64,000 bases of DNA from Bdellovibrionota bacterium (GCA_963170185.1 CAUJGS010000060.1:1-64000); one strand, 5' to 3'. Numbered from the stretch's first letter, positions 17,646-26,542 are shown. Numbers and translations are program-made. The notes: generated from the letters alone by a model not told the origin.

Positions 17646-18691
17646 TTCGCGCGAATTCCAACCAGAGCGTCATCGACGATCGATGTATCCACAAATTTGG
17701 CGAGATCCGGTGGGCTTTTCAGATAACCTTGGCTCAAGTAGTATTTTACGTCCGCTTTCACGGACTCGACATTGAGTTTTCCATCGGGATCGAGGCCGGC
17801 GGGAATCATTGTTTCGTAGACGGTGCGATCTTTCACACTGGTCCACTTTGTCAGAATAGTAACGCCGCGATCGAAATCCTCCGGCTTTCGCCCGGGGCCA
17901 ACCGATTTAAGATATTCGCGAATTCCACGTATGTAAGCGCGCATGAAGCGGACGGCGACGTCGCGACGTTCTTTGATGAGTTTTGGCGAGTAGAAGATGC
18001 CGGCGGATTGTTGATTGGGGTGCATCTCATAGACGCCTCCCACAACCGAGGCGATTCCCATTCGAACGGCTTCGGAGACGTAAGGCTCTAGCTGAACGTA
18101 GGCGTCGAGAGACTTCGAAGCGAAGGCCTTGTTGGCATCCGCATACCCAGTTTTCATGAAGGTCACATCTTTTGTCGACAATCCGGCTTTCGCTAGATAC
18201 AGGGCGAAGGTCGCTTCCTGGGATGTTCCGCCCAGAGCGGTCACGCCAACACGAAAACCTTTAAGGTCTTTCAGTGATTTATAGCGCCCAGAGTCCACGA
18301 GATCCTTGCGTACCATGAGCTTCAGATAGTCGAAGTCTTTTCGCGCGGACCCTTTGTCCGCAACCAGCACGATTCCACCTTGAGCGGCATCCGCTGTTGA
18401 GAACAGGCCGGCCGCGATGACGCCGCCGCCGACATCGAGTTCACCCTTTGCGAGCAGGGGAATCATCGGGGCTGTGCTGGTTGGGAAAACCTGCATTTCG
18501 ACGTCGAGGTTTTCGTCTTTAAAAAAACCAAGCTCTTGCGCAAAGAAAATTCCCGCTGTGCTGGTCGCGGGTGAGACGCCCACTCGGACCTTGGCCGTCT
18601 TTGCTGTCGATGGAGGGCTGTCTTTTGCTTCACTGTGAGCGGAGAGAAACATCAGGAGCAAAACACCAAGTACAATCCGAGTCGTGCGCAT
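17642..18691 (-). CDS. ABC transporter substrate-binding protein (NMT1/TauA-like)
   Basis: This 349-residue protein is counted from the ATG at 18691. The frame is open further upstream to 19051, but that part overlaps the divergent ligase gene. The chosen start gives a clean signal peptide (MRTTRIVLGVLLLMFLSAHSEA) with a GAGG ribosome site. The mature protein follows the NMT1/SsuA pattern: VRVGVSPATSTAGIFFAQEL, GFFKDENLDVEMQVFP, LLAKGELDVGGG and FRVGVTALGGTSQEATFALY. Ligands in this family include sulfonates, nitriles, thiamin precursors and aromatic acids. As the first gene of the operon that ends with MBOAT and SGNH, it may supply the small acid used by the adenylating ligase; this is inference. 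Confidence 0.8.
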   Translation of the reverse strand: MRTTRIVLGVLLLMFLSAHSEAKDSPPSTAKTAKVRVGVSPATSTAGIFFAQELGFFKDENLDVEMQVFPTSTAPMIPLLAKGELDVGGGVIAAGLFSTADAAQGGIVLVADKGSARKDFDYLKLMVRKDLVDSGRYKSLKDLKGFRVGVTALGGTSQEATFALYLAKAGLSTKDVTFMKTGYADANKAFASKSLDAYVQLEPYVSEAVRMGIASVVGGVYEMHPNQQSAGIFYSPKLIKERRDVAVRFMRAYIRGIREYLKSVGPGRKPEDFDRGVTILTKWTSVKDRTVYETMIPAGLDPDGKLNVESVKADVKYYLSQGYLKSPPDLAKFVDTSIVDDALVGIRAK

Positions 18692-18714
18692 CGTGGGCCT
18701 CGCTTTTCGGGCGA

Positions 18715-18742
18715 TTGTTTGAGCGATAGATTCCTCTATAGA
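18715..18742 (+). promoter_or_regulatory. Candidate promoter for the adenylating ligase
   Basis: TTGTTT (18715-18720) and TATAGA (18737-18742) are separated by 16 bases in the 64-base divergent gap between the ABC operon and the ligase gene. The start would lie very close to the first ATG, so translation may begin at an internal ATG (18795 or 18804). Confidence 0.35.
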
Positions 18743-18755
18743 TTGTAAATATCTG

Positions 18756-20252
18756 ATGAACATGATGACAACGTGTGCGGGTACGATTGATGCTATGCAG
18801 ACTATGGCGGTGCCGACGGCTGAAACGTTCCTTAACGAAATCAAGGCGACGATCATCGATCCGTTGTCGAACACGACCGTGACGGCATCTGACTTCAAAA
18901 CACTGGTTAAGAATGAGTTGGACCATTTCAAGCATGCTGGCTTACGCGCTGGTCGGCGCGTATTTCTTGAGGCACGCTCCGATGTGCAGTTTTTGTCGCG
19001 TTTCATTGCCGTGATGGAACTCGGTGGCATCGCGATTCCCTTTGATGCCAAAGGTACAGTGGCCGAACAGCAGCGATTGGTCGAAAGCTCGAGGCCAGAC
19101 TATCGATACCTCGCTGGTTCGCAACAGCTGGAAGCTTTGTCGCAAGTCTCGACGGAGGAGTATCCGCTTCCGGATGATGTTCGTCTTTTTTTGCTCACGT
19201 CAGGCACAACGGGAACTCCGAAGGCCGTGATTCACGGTGTTTCAAATCTCAAAGCTCGAATTGAAAATGGCCGACGAGCAATTGCCCTAGAGCACCGTCG
19301 TTCGTGCCTCAGTGTCCTGCCGCTTCATTTTAGTCATGGTCTTATCGGTGTTGTGCTGCAGGCGTTACTCGACTCCGAGCGTCTGGTGCTTGTTCCGCCG
19401 GATTTGGGTGATCCTCGTCTCACGTCGCAAATAGGTAAATGGATCGACGCCTATGGGGTGACGTTTGTGTCGGGGACACCTGGGACTTGGTCATACATCA
19501 CGCGCATGAGCTCTCCTCCAGCCGCCCGCTCCTTGGGACGCGTGCAAATGGCGTCGGCTCACGCAACCGAAGGCCTTCAGCGAAAAATTCGCGAGTGGGC
19601 TTCCGGCGCGGACTTCTTCAACTGTTACGGCATGACGGAAACCGCTACTTGGGTCTCCGACCGTCTTGTCGGAGACGGCGTCGAGCCTCACAATGTTGGC
19701 TCTGGTCGAAACTGGAATTCTGTATTTGAGATCCTTTCCCCTGATGAAAACGGAGTGGGCGAAGTCGCGGTTACGACCTCAAGCCAGTCCTACGGATACC
19801 TGCGAGACTGGAAAGGGGAGCGCCAAACAGAAGGGCGGTATCTGACCGGCGACTGGGGCCGGGTCAATCAGCAAGGAGAGCTTTTGCTCTTGGGCCGGCG
19901 CAGCCGGATCATCAATCGCGGCGGTTTAAAGGTGTCCCCCGAAGAGATCGAGCGAGAGATCATGAGCCTTGGGATTGTGAACGACGCGGTGGTGTTTGGA
20001 GCGTCTGATCTCAATGACCAACGCACGAGTGTCGATTCAATCGTTGGTATTCTTGTTTCAGCCGGTGGTGTAGCGGGCGAGACTCTCGATGGGCCAGAAA
20101 TGGAGAAGGCCCTCACCCAGGGCCTTCTTAAAACTCTTTCTTCTCACAAGATCCCAAACCAATGGTTGGTTTGGGATTCGATTCCCCGGCGGCCAAACGG
20201 CAAGCCAGATATGGTCGCGATCAAGGCGAAGTTTCGCCAGAAGACGCCTTAG
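18756..20252 (+). CDS. AMP-binding adenylating ligase (possible DltA-like carrier-protein ligase)
   Basis: This is a 498-residue member of the ANL superfamily. Core motifs are A3 LLTSGTTGTPKAVIHG (about 147-160), A5 NCYGMTETATW, A7 YLTGDWG, A8 RRSRIINRGGLKVSPEEIE and A10 RPNGKPD, whose lysine is needed for adenylation. It should activate a carboxylic acid with ATP and pass it to a thiol, either CoA or a carrier protein. It is divergent from the ABC/MBOAT/SGNH operon, and a stand-alone carrier protein is encoded 5 kb away at 13368, so a DltA-like role is plausible. The substrate cannot be read by eye. The exact start among several ATGs is uncertain. Confidence 0.8.
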   Translation: MNMMTTCAGTIDAMQTMAVPTAETFLNEIKATIIDPLSNTTVTASDFKTLVKNELDHFKHAGLRAGRRVFLEARSDVQFLSRFIAVMELGGIAIPFDAKGTVAEQQRLVESSRPDYRYLAGSQQLEALSQVSTEEYPLPDDVRLFLLTSGTTGTPKAVIHGVSNLKARIENGRRAIALEHRRSCLSVLPLHFSHGLIGVVLQALLDSERLVLVPPDLGDPRLTSQIGKWIDAYGVTFVSGTPGTWSYITRMSSPPAARSLGRVQMASAHATEGLQRKIREWASGADFFNCYGMTETATWVSDRLVGDGVEPHNVGSGRNWNSVFEILSPDENGVGEVAVTTSSQSYGYLRDWKGERQTEGRYLTGDWGRVNQQGELLLLGRRSRIINRGGLKVSPEEIEREIMSLGIVNDAVVFGASDLNDQRTSVDSIVGILVSAGGVAGETLDGPEMEKALTQGLLKTLSSHKIPNQWLVWDSIPRRPNGKPDMVAIKAKFRQKTP

Positions 20253-20258
20253 AGCCTG

Positions 20259-21335
20259 TTAGTTCGTCTTTTCAATCGCTTCGATCAGGTCCGCGCCGAA
20301 CATCGGTTTGAACTCCTGATAAAGCGACTGAGTCGCGGTTTTCATCTTAGCTACTTCCGAAGCCGGCATACGTACGACTTTGAATCCGTTGCTAGCAAAC
20401 TGTTTGCGAAGTTGCGCCTCGTCCGTTAGCGAATCTTGTCGCTCAAGCTCTGCCGCATTTTTAGCAGCCGTGCGAATGACGGCTTGCTGATCGGCCGGAA
20501 GCTTCGCGAAAAACTTCTCATTCACGACCATCGACGTCAAAAAGAGGCTGTGCTGAGTGTCGTTCAAAATCGGCGTCGCTTTTTGTTGAGCGCCGTCGAA
20601 GCGAGCGATGGTGGTCTCAGTCGCCATCAGTGAGCCGGCTTTCACGCTTTGGATTCCCGCGTCGTGGTTCATTTGCGCAACGTCGGCTCCAAGCTTTTTG
20701 AACGTCGCTTTTGCGACAGGGCTTCGCGCTGTTCGGATTGTGAGGTTTTTAAAGTCTTCGACTTTGCTCAGGGGTTTTTCGCGAGTCGAGATCACGCGAT
20801 ATCCGCCGGAATAGGTGAATGCCAGGCCACGCACATCGCTTTCAAGCAAACCGGCAAGAATTTTCTGACCGATCTCGCCGTCCATGACTTTCTTTGCGTG
20901 CGCATGATCGCGGAACAAGAAAGGCAAATCGAGCACCCACATTTTCGGGTTGAGATGGCCGAGCTCAGTTGTGTACGTCTGGGTCATTTCAATGCCGCCT
21001 GCTTTGAGCAGAGCGACGTCGTCGATCAGGCCATCGTGCGTGAATTTCTTTTCGACGCCGTACTTCGCTTTGTACTCGGACACCGTGAGAATCTCGACAG
21101 CGATTTTGCCATTCGACTTTGTTTCGACCTCTTCTTTGAACTGCTTGGCGGCACGTTCAAAAACACGCACAGGCTCGTGCGCGAGAAGCCAGCGAATCGT
21201 GTGTTCGGCCTTCGCCGTCTTTGTCGTGGTCGCCTGCGAGTCGGCAGCCATGGTCACGGTCGACGTCGACACAAGTCCGACGGTCGCCAAAATTCCAAAG
21301 AATCCGAAAGCTTTTTTGAACATCGTTTCAGTCAT
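20259..21335 (-). CDS. TRAP transporter substrate-binding protein DctP-like, no membrane subunits nearby
   Basis: This 358-residue protein is counted from the ATG at 21335, which follows an AGGGAAG ribosome site. It has a cleavable signal ending VTMAA. The mature protein has the DctP pattern: WVLDLPFLFRDHAHAKKVMDGEIG, LAFTYSGGYRVISTREKPL, FKNLTIRTARSPVAKATFKK and LFLTSMVVNEKFFAKLPADQ. TRAP systems need a DctQ and a DctM membrane subunit, and neither lies next to it in the window. It is convergent with the ligase gene, 6 bases between stops, and may belong to a transporter elsewhere or act as an orphan binding or signalling protein. Confidence 0.8.
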   Translation of the reverse strand: MTETMFKKAFGFFGILATVGLVSTSTVTMAADSQATTTKTAKAEHTIRWLLAHEPVRVFERAAKQFKEEVETKSNGKIAVEILTVSEYKAKYGVEKKFTHDGLIDDVALLKAGGIEMTQTYTTELGHLNPKMWVLDLPFLFRDHAHAKKVMDGEIGQKILAGLLESDVRGLAFTYSGGYRVISTREKPLSKVEDFKNLTIRTARSPVAKATFKKLGADVAQMNHDAGIQSVKAGSLMATETTIARFDGAQQKATPILNDTQHSLFLTSMVVNEKFFAKLPADQQAVIRTAAKNAAELERQDSLTDEAQLRKQFASNGFKVVRMPASEVAKMKTATQSLYQEFKPMFGADLIEAIEKTN

Positions 21336-21514
21336 GATTGTCACTTCCCTCAAAGAGAGCCATGGCTCTTCGAGTTAATCAGTTTAAAGGAATAGCCTGC
21401 TTTACCCCAACAGTATTTCAGCGAGTTTCCTCTTTGGGAAGCCTCTTCTGGAGAACGGCTCTTGAGAATGTGTTGAAGTCGTGCGTTGATTCATTACGAG
21501 ACAGGGGGCTTGCG

Positions 21515-22222
21515 TTGAACTTAAAGCGAATCTGGAACCCGACCAACGTCCTATCCGCGCTGCTTCTGGCAATTATGTTGGGTGCTCTGATATTCGCCTT
21601 AGATTGGCGATACAAGTTTTCGTATTCGGCTCCGCCGGAAACGATGGTAGGCGATCTTGGCTTTCGTTATCGCCAGGATCAGCGGGCGTGCAGAAACTCT
21701 CTAGACGAAGAAGGGCGCTCGAAGGACTTCCTCGGGGAATGTGGGAGACTCGAGGGCCGCCACATGCGGCGGGTTCAACTTCGCACATACAACATCATCG
21801 CAAGTTTGAATCAGGATCTGGTGATCGAGGGGTCGTTCATCGAATGGCTGAGTGCCCAAGTGTCGCGCTGGGAGAATGTGCACATGCTTTCCACCAAGCT
21901 ATGGGACTCCGAATTTCAACACTCGGTTTTAGAGAATGTGGTTTTCGACGCTGTGGATTTGCGCGGCGTTTCCTTTCGTGAGGCGAAACTCGTCAACGTC
22001 ACGTTTCGCAATGCGAAGATGATGGATATGAGTTTTCGTGGGGCTCGGTTGCAGGGCGTGAAGTTCGAAAACACGACATGTCAGATCTGCGACTTTAGCG
22101 GTGCGGATATGGGCGACACGCAGATGGACCTTCCCTTTCAAAAGGCGTCTTTTAGTTTGGGAACCCGTCTGCCTTTTCCCTACGAACAAGTGGGGAAGTA
22201 TGGTTTTGAGCTTCGTGATTAG
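21515..22222 (+). CDS. Membrane-anchored protein with pentapeptide-like repeats
   Basis: This 235-residue protein is counted from a TTG at 21515 that has an AGGGGG ribosome site 7 bases upstream. The frame is open to 21338, but that stretch overlaps the divergent TRAP gene. This start puts a membrane segment at about 13-31 (VLSALLLAIMLGALIFALDW). The C-terminal half shows the A(D/N)LxX rhythm of pentapeptide repeats: DLRGVSFREAKLVNVTFRNA, MMDMSFRGARLQGVKFENT and CDFSGADMGDTQMD. Pentapeptide proteins form a right-handed beta helix and have no single function. It ends just before a bidirectional hairpin. Confidence 0.6.
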   Translation: MNLKRIWNPTNVLSALLLAIMLGALIFALDWRYKFSYSAPPETMVGDLGFRYRQDQRACRNSLDEEGRSKDFLGECGRLEGRHMRRVQLRTYNIIASLNQDLVIEGSFIEWLSAQVSRWENVHMLSTKLWDSEFQHSVLENVVFDAVDLRGVSFREAKLVNVTFRNAKMMDMSFRGARLQGVKFENTTCQICDFSGADMGDTQMDLPFQKASFSLGTRLPFPYEQVGKYGFELRD

Positions 22223-22230
22223 GCATAAAA

Positions 22231-22256
22231 AAAACGGACCCTATCGGGTCCGTTTT
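22231..22256. terminator. Bidirectional rho-independent terminator
   Basis: Perfect 11-base arms AAAACGGACCC and GGGTCCGTTTT enclose a 4-base loop. There is an A-run before and a T-run in the 3' arm, so it can end both the + strand gene at 21515 and the convergent - strand gene at 22310. Confidence 0.8.
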
Positions 22257-22309
22257 CACAGCGAGTTAATTCGCGGCGCTTGCGCCAGTGGTGAATTACC
22301 AGAGGCGAA

Positions 22310-22924
22310 TTAATTGTCGAGAGACTTGTTCGAGTTTGGAAGGCTTGGAGTTTCGTCGCTCGCGAACTTGTTCGCGAAGTCCGAAGAATCTGCCGCAGCT
22401 GCCTTCGCAACGCGATTTTCCAGTGATTGCTTCAGGTCGTCATTCGAGTTGCGCTCAGGAGCTGCAACAACAGCTTCTGTGCGAGCGAAGTCCTGCGGAA
22501 TCGCGCCAAGCTTCGCGAGGTAGCTCGAGATCGAACCGTTCGCGTTTTGGATGATTTCGCGGAGTGTGAAGAGCGGTGCGTAAGCCGACGCCTTCTTTTC
22601 TGCTTCGAAAATGATCTGAGTCAAAGTCGCTGCAGTGATGTCGTTTTTCGTTTTGTTGTCGATGACCATCACTTCTTCGTTTGTGCGGATCATTTTCGCG
22701 ATATCGTCGAGAGTAACGTAGCAGCTCTGCTGAGTGTCGTAGAGCTTACGGTTTTGATAGCGCTTAATGATCTTCGTTTTCGCGTTGGCGCGTGGGCTCA
22801 CACTGTTTGTGACCATGCTGCTTCCGCTCACGCCGCCGCCCATCAGGACAGCTTCTTGCGAAGATTGTGTGTTCACCGCGTTGACCGGTCCGTGTCCGTT
22901 GCTATTGATCAAAGTGCCTCCCAT
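22310..22924 (-). CDS. PhaR-type polyhydroxyalkanoate regulator, DNA/PHA-binding N-domain
   Basis: This 204-residue protein is counted from the ATG at 22924, which has a GGGGGAG ribosome site; an ATG at 22951 is the alternative. After a Ser/Asn/Gly-rich lead of about 50 residues comes the PHB_acc_N signature IIKRYQNRKLYDTQQSCYV followed by TLDDIAKMIRTNEEVMVID. A helical part with LREIIQNANGSISSYLAKLG follows. PhaR-type proteins bind PHA granules and repress phasin genes. No PHA synthase or phasin is in the window, so here it may control carbon storage encoded elsewhere or have been adopted for another role. A good candidate promoter lies upstream at 23006. Confidence 0.8.
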   Translation of the reverse strand: MGGTLINSNGHGPVNAVNTQSSQEAVLMGGGVSGSSMVTNSVSPRANAKTKIIKRYQNRKLYDTQQSCYVTLDDIAKMIRTNEEVMVIDNKTKNDITAATLTQIIFEAEKKASAYAPLFTLREIIQNANGSISSYLAKLGAIPQDFARTEAVVAAPERNSNDDLKQSLENRVAKAAAADSSDFANKFASDETPSLPNSNKSLDN

Positions 22925-23281
22925 TTGGAGATCTCTCCCCCAGTTTTCCATCCGAGTAATCCATCAAGGTCTTAAAACTACTAAGTTTCCCCCGAATCCG
23001 AGCGCACCATATTCAGGGCGCCACAGCTTGTCAAGTAAGCCTCATGTGTTCTTTAAACAGGCTCAAACTATTGAAATCCCATACATTTATTGAAACTTTT
23101 GACATAGACCAGGGCCTCGCTGCGCATTGTCATAGCATCAGAAAGTGGCGTTTATTCAACGACGCGCGTCCATTGCACTGTGGTTAGTTCGATTCGAAAG
23201 CCTCTCAAGTTTCAAGACCAAGGTGCCGATCTCTTCTTCAGTCACCAGACATTCGCTGGACGAAAGCAAGAGAGGCTTGGC
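22925..23281. other. Intergenic region between the PhaR-type gene and the pseudopilin-like gene
   Basis: A 357-base gap between divergent genes. It contains the minus-strand promoter candidate at 23006-23034 and a lone TTGACA at 23099-23104 on the + strand without a matching -10 box. Nothing else can be named. Confidence 0.6.
23006..23034 (-). promoter_or_regulatory. Sigma-70-type promoter for the PhaR-type gene
   Basis: On the minus strand, TTGACA (23034-23029) and TATGGT (23011-23006) are separated by exactly 17 bases, about 80 bases before the start codon. Confidence 0.6.
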
Positions 23282-23785
23282 GTGCGTAATTCAACATCGA
23301 CTTTAGGCAATCGCCCCGATTCGAATTCTGCACTTCCACCGCGGCGCTTCGGCACGACCGATCTTGCGATTGTGCTCGGGCTTTGGAGCGCGATGGCGGT
23401 GCTGGTCGGCGGTGTGCTGTCGGAACTTGCAAGCGACACGGATACGCCAATGGCGAAAGCACAGAGCGAAGCCTATGCTCAGCAGCTTGCTCTGGCGGGA
23501 AGTCCGGAAGAGGGCGATCGCCCTGGTCGTGGACCCGCGTCATTGCCAGCTGACAAGGCGCTTCGCTCGGGCACTCTCGGTAAAGACCCGTGGGGCAAGC
23601 CTTACTACTACCGAATTGTGAAATCCGCCGTCGTGGTTTGGTCGGGCGGCCGTAACCAAGAAGCCGATTCTGAACCGGCGATTGATCGTCTCGAATCGGG
23701 ACAGCCGCTACAAGACTTCCGCTTCATGGGTGATGACGTGGGTTTTGTGCAAGTGCGCCATAATGAAGTTTCATACCGTCAGTAG
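23282..23785 (+). CDS. GspG-like (type II secretion pseudopilin-like) membrane protein
   Basis: This 167-residue protein is counted from a GTG at 23282 with an AAGAGAGG ribosome site. The frame can extend to a GTG at 23180. One hydrophobic segment (DLAIVLGLWSAMAVLVGGVL) lies near residue 25-45. The C-terminal half resembles major pseudopilins, with LGKDPWGKPYYYRIVKSA and VVVWSGGRNQEAD, which corresponds to the DPWG and final Gly/Asp-rich region of GspG. A typical prepilin peptidase site (G before FTxxE) is not evident: the stretch before the hydrophobic segment reads RRFGTTDLAIV. It may therefore be a GspG-derived protein anchored by an uncleaved segment. No other secretion genes adjoin. Confidence 0.5.
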   Translation: MRNSTSTLGNRPDSNSALPPRRFGTTDLAIVLGLWSAMAVLVGGVLSELASDTDTPMAKAQSEAYAQQLALAGSPEEGDRPGRGPASLPADKALRSGTLGKDPWGKPYYYRIVKSAVVVWSGGRNQEADSEPAIDRLESGQPLQDFRFMGDDVGFVQVRHNEVSYRQ

Positions 23786-23892
23786 GCATTTAACGGTGGT
23801 CCAGTCCTGATTTTCGCCAGGGACATCTGGGATTCATCGGATTCCTTCAAGACCGCATCAAAACAGGCCGATCCGAGTACTGGAGGGTTTTT

Positions 23893-25824
23893 ATGCCCAG
23901 TGCTCGAAGTCGAATTTTAAGCAAGAATTTGTCTCTGACGATAGCGGCTGTCGCGATTTCCGGAATCGCTTCCGGGTGTGCGACGACTCGATCGAAAACT
24001 TGGACAAGCGACTCTGCTCCGGTGGCTTACACGGAGAGCACGGTGGATCTCACGGATCGCGCGCCGGCCTCGATGGCGATTCCGCGCGACGTCGAGACGA
24101 CTCTCGACAATCACTCGATGCGCGCTCAGGCAGACTACCATTTCGCGCTAGGGGAAACTTACGCTCTCGAGGGTAACCCGGCAAAGGCGGTCGAAGAGTA
24201 CCGACTGACTTTGGTTTACGATCAGAATTCGACGACGGTGCGTTTGCGTCTGGCGGGGGAATACGTCAAGCAGGGTATGGTTTCGGAAGCTGTTAATCAG
24301 GCGAAGACGGCTATCGAGATGAACCCAAACAGCATTGAGGCCCGTATGCTTCTTGGCGGTTTGTATTCGTCGCTCCGTATGTTTGATGAGGCGATGAAAC
24401 AGTACGAGGCGGTTCAGAAACTGAGCCCCAATAACTTCGATGCGCAGATGTTTGTCGGCGCATTGTTCGCCGAGCAGAAGAGATTCGCCGAAGCGGCCAC
24501 GCGCTTTGAGAAGCTTGCGAAGAATCCAGAAAACCCAAACGCCCACATCGGTTGGTACTATCTTGGCCGCGTGCGCTTGGAAGATAACAAAGACGACGTC
24601 GGTGGTCGCGCGGAGTACGCGTTTCAGCAGGCGATCGCACAAAAGCCATCTTTTGTAGATCCGCTATTGTCGTTGGGTGCGCTTTACGAATCGACTGGAC
24701 GAAAAGAGAAGGCTCTTCAGCTGTACTCGAACTACCAGGAAAAACATGGTCCCAACGCGGTCGTGGCCGAGTCGTTGGCTCAGATGTACATCGAGCGCGA
24801 GCAGTTTGATAAAGCTTTGGAGCAGTTTTCGGTCATGGAGGCTGCGGATCCGGACGATTTGAACGCTCGCATGAAAGTCGCGTTCATCTTGATTCAGGAA
24901 AAGCGCTATAAAGAAGCGATCGTGAAACTCGAGGAGCTGCTTGGAAAGGTTCCGACCGCCGACAAAGTTCGTTTCTATCTTGGAGCGGTTTACGAAGAGG
25001 TGAAGGACTACAAGTCCGCGGCGCCACACTTTTTAAAGATTCCGGTTGGCAGCACCTACTACGGCGAATCGCGCATTCACGCGTCGTACTTGTATAAACT
25101 GATTGGCGAGAGCGATAAATCCGTCGAGGTCATCGAGGATGCGATCCGCAACATGCCAGACCATGCGCCGTTCTACTCGCTGTACGCGTCGCATTTGGAT
25201 GAGCGCCGTGAGTACAAAAAGGCGCAGGCGATGTTGAAAGACGCCGTAAAGCGTTTCCCGCAAAGCACGCAGCTTCTCTACTTCCTGGGTAATATGCATG
25301 ATCGCCTCGGTGATCGCCCGGCCACGATCGAAACGATGAAGTCGGTTCTCGCGATGGAGGAAGACCATGTACAGGCCTTGAACTTCCTCGCGTACACGTA
25401 TGCTGAAACGGGTTCCGAGCTTGATTCGGCGGAAAAAATGGCACGTCGCGCTTTGGAACTGAAGCCGGACGACGGCTACATCATGGATACTTTGGGCTGG
25501 GTTCTTTTCAAGCGCGGCCAGTTTGAAGACGCGGTGAAGGTCTTGGAAGACGCACATCGTCTGCAACCAAACGAAGCGATCATTGCCGATCATCTCGGAG
25601 ACGCCTACTATTACTTCCGAATGCCAGAGCGTGCAAAACGTCTCTACGAAAAGGCCGCGGCCTTGGCGGAAGAGGACAAGCGACGTGCCAAAGAAGGTGG
25701 TGCGGGCGACGCCGGCGGAACTACGGGAGTTTCGGTTGAGAAAGTTCGAGCTAAAATCGTCATCATTGATCGCCAGAAAGACGCTATCTCTCCTACGGAG
25801 CGTCGTCCGGCTTCCGCGAAATAA
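23893..25824 (+). CDS. Large TPR-repeat lipoprotein
   Basis: This 643-residue protein has a lipoprotein signal ending GIASGC (Cys29). Residues about 80-600 consist of tandem tetratricopeptide repeats, for example HFALGETYALEGNPAKAVEE, VRLRLAGEYVKQGMVSEAVN, LLGGLYSSLRMFDEAMKQYE and YIMDTLGWVLFKRGQFEDAV. I count roughly a dozen units. Such proteins act as scaffolds in envelope assembly, often with LPS, capsule or outer-membrane machinery. The neighbouring downstream gene encodes a LolB-like lipoprotein whose 5' end overlaps this gene, so the two are likely co-translated and may act together at the outer membrane. The ATG has GGAGGG upstream. Confidence 0.85.
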   Translation: MPSARSRILSKNLSLTIAAVAISGIASGCATTRSKTWTSDSAPVAYTESTVDLTDRAPASMAIPRDVETTLDNHSMRAQADYHFALGETYALEGNPAKAVEEYRLTLVYDQNSTTVRLRLAGEYVKQGMVSEAVNQAKTAIEMNPNSIEARMLLGGLYSSLRMFDEAMKQYEAVQKLSPNNFDAQMFVGALFAEQKRFAEAATRFEKLAKNPENPNAHIGWYYLGRVRLEDNKDDVGGRAEYAFQQAIAQKPSFVDPLLSLGALYESTGRKEKALQLYSNYQEKHGPNAVVAESLAQMYIEREQFDKALEQFSVMEAADPDDLNARMKVAFILIQEKRYKEAIVKLEELLGKVPTADKVRFYLGAVYEEVKDYKSAAPHFLKIPVGSTYYGESRIHASYLYKLIGESDKSVEVIEDAIRNMPDHAPFYSLYASHLDERREYKKAQAMLKDAVKRFPQSTQLLYFLGNMHDRLGDRPATIETMKSVLAMEEDHVQALNFLAYTYAETGSELDSAEKMARRALELKPDDGYIMDTLGWVLFKRGQFEDAVKVLEDAHRLQPNEAIIADHLGDAYYYFRMPERAKRLYEKAAALAEEDKRRAKEGGAGDAGGTTGVSVEKVRAKIVIIDRQKDAISPTERRPASAK

Positions 25825-26542
25825 CCGACCCCGACAATTTCCAACTGCAAAAACGGTCGCGCCTTGTGGCGTGACCGTATTTGTTTTCGCTAGTGCCCTA
25901 GCTCTCAGTGGGTGCGTGACGACTGTTGAGCAGAAGTGGGTTCCCAAGAAGAGCTCCGTCACATCGGATTTCGGTCAGTGGCGCGGTCAGGGTACGGCGA
26001 CGAAGGTTACGTCGAAGCCCGATGGCGACAAGACGGAGAATTGGACGATCGGACTTGAGGTCGTTTCGCGCACTCCGGGTTTTGGTCGCATCGAGGTGTC
26101 GGGCGCCATGGGAGTTTACGGTGGAACTGTTGCATGGAACCGAGAAGAAACGCGAATTCTGCTTCCGATGCAAAAGCGGTTCGTGATCGCGCCGAATTCT
26201 TCGCAGGCTTTCCGCAGCATCTTGCCGCTTGATATTTCGCCGGCCGAAATTGAAGCGATTCTGTTTGATCGCGAGTTTTCGAAAGAGTCTTTCAAGAAGC
26301 GAGGAATCACATGTCGTTTTGTCGACATTTCGGAAAAAGATCAGACGGCGAAGGAAGTTTGTCGATCGGAGAAAGGGTTCGCGCTCGAGCGGACTCGGGG
26401 ATTTGAGGTTACCAGTTTTGAGGTTCGTTCAGCTGACGGCAGCCGATTGAAAATGAACTTGAAGCCGGTCCAGTCTAAGGTCGAGGAGCGACCTGCACTT
26501 TGGTCCTTGGAGGCGCCTCGCGGCTTCAAGGTAATTCGCTAA
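25766..26542 (+). CDS. LolB-like outer-membrane lipoprotein
   Basis: The signal-like segment FVFASALALSGC ends in a lipobox Cys. The mature part has the LolB/DUF4292-like pattern: FGQWRGQGTATKV, WTIGLEVVSRTPGFGRIEVSG, GTVAWNREETRILLPMQKRF and SILPLDISPAEIEAILF. LolB accepts lipoproteins from LolA and inserts them in the outer membrane, and related proteins bind lipids. The start is uncertain. A TTG at 25766 lies inside the TPR gene and gives a long but positively charged lead. A GTG at 25871 lies after the TPR stop but leaves a signal with no charge. I list the longer form. Confidence 0.55.
   Translation: MIARKTLSLLRSVVRLPRNNRPRQFPTAKTVAPCGVTVFVFASALALSGCVTTVEQKWVPKKSSVTSDFGQWRGQGTATKVTSKPDGDKTENWTIGLEVVSRTPGFGRIEVSGAMGVYGGTVAWNREETRILLPMQKRFVIAPNSSQAFRSILPLDISPAEIEAILFDREFSKESFKKRGITCRFVDISEKDQTAKEVCRSEKGFALERTRGFEVTSFEVRSADGSRLKMNLKPVQSKVEERPALWSLEAPRGFKVIR

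Noticed and set aside
18692-19051. Upstream extension of the ABC binding protein
   Set aside because: It overlaps the divergent ligase and the signal peptide starts at 18691.
20649-21395. 248-residue open frame opposite the TRAP binding protein
   Set aside because: Lies antisense to a clear DctP protein and shows no domain.
22310-22924. PHA operon
   Set aside because: Only the PhaR-type regulator is present, with no synthase, thiolase or phasin near it.
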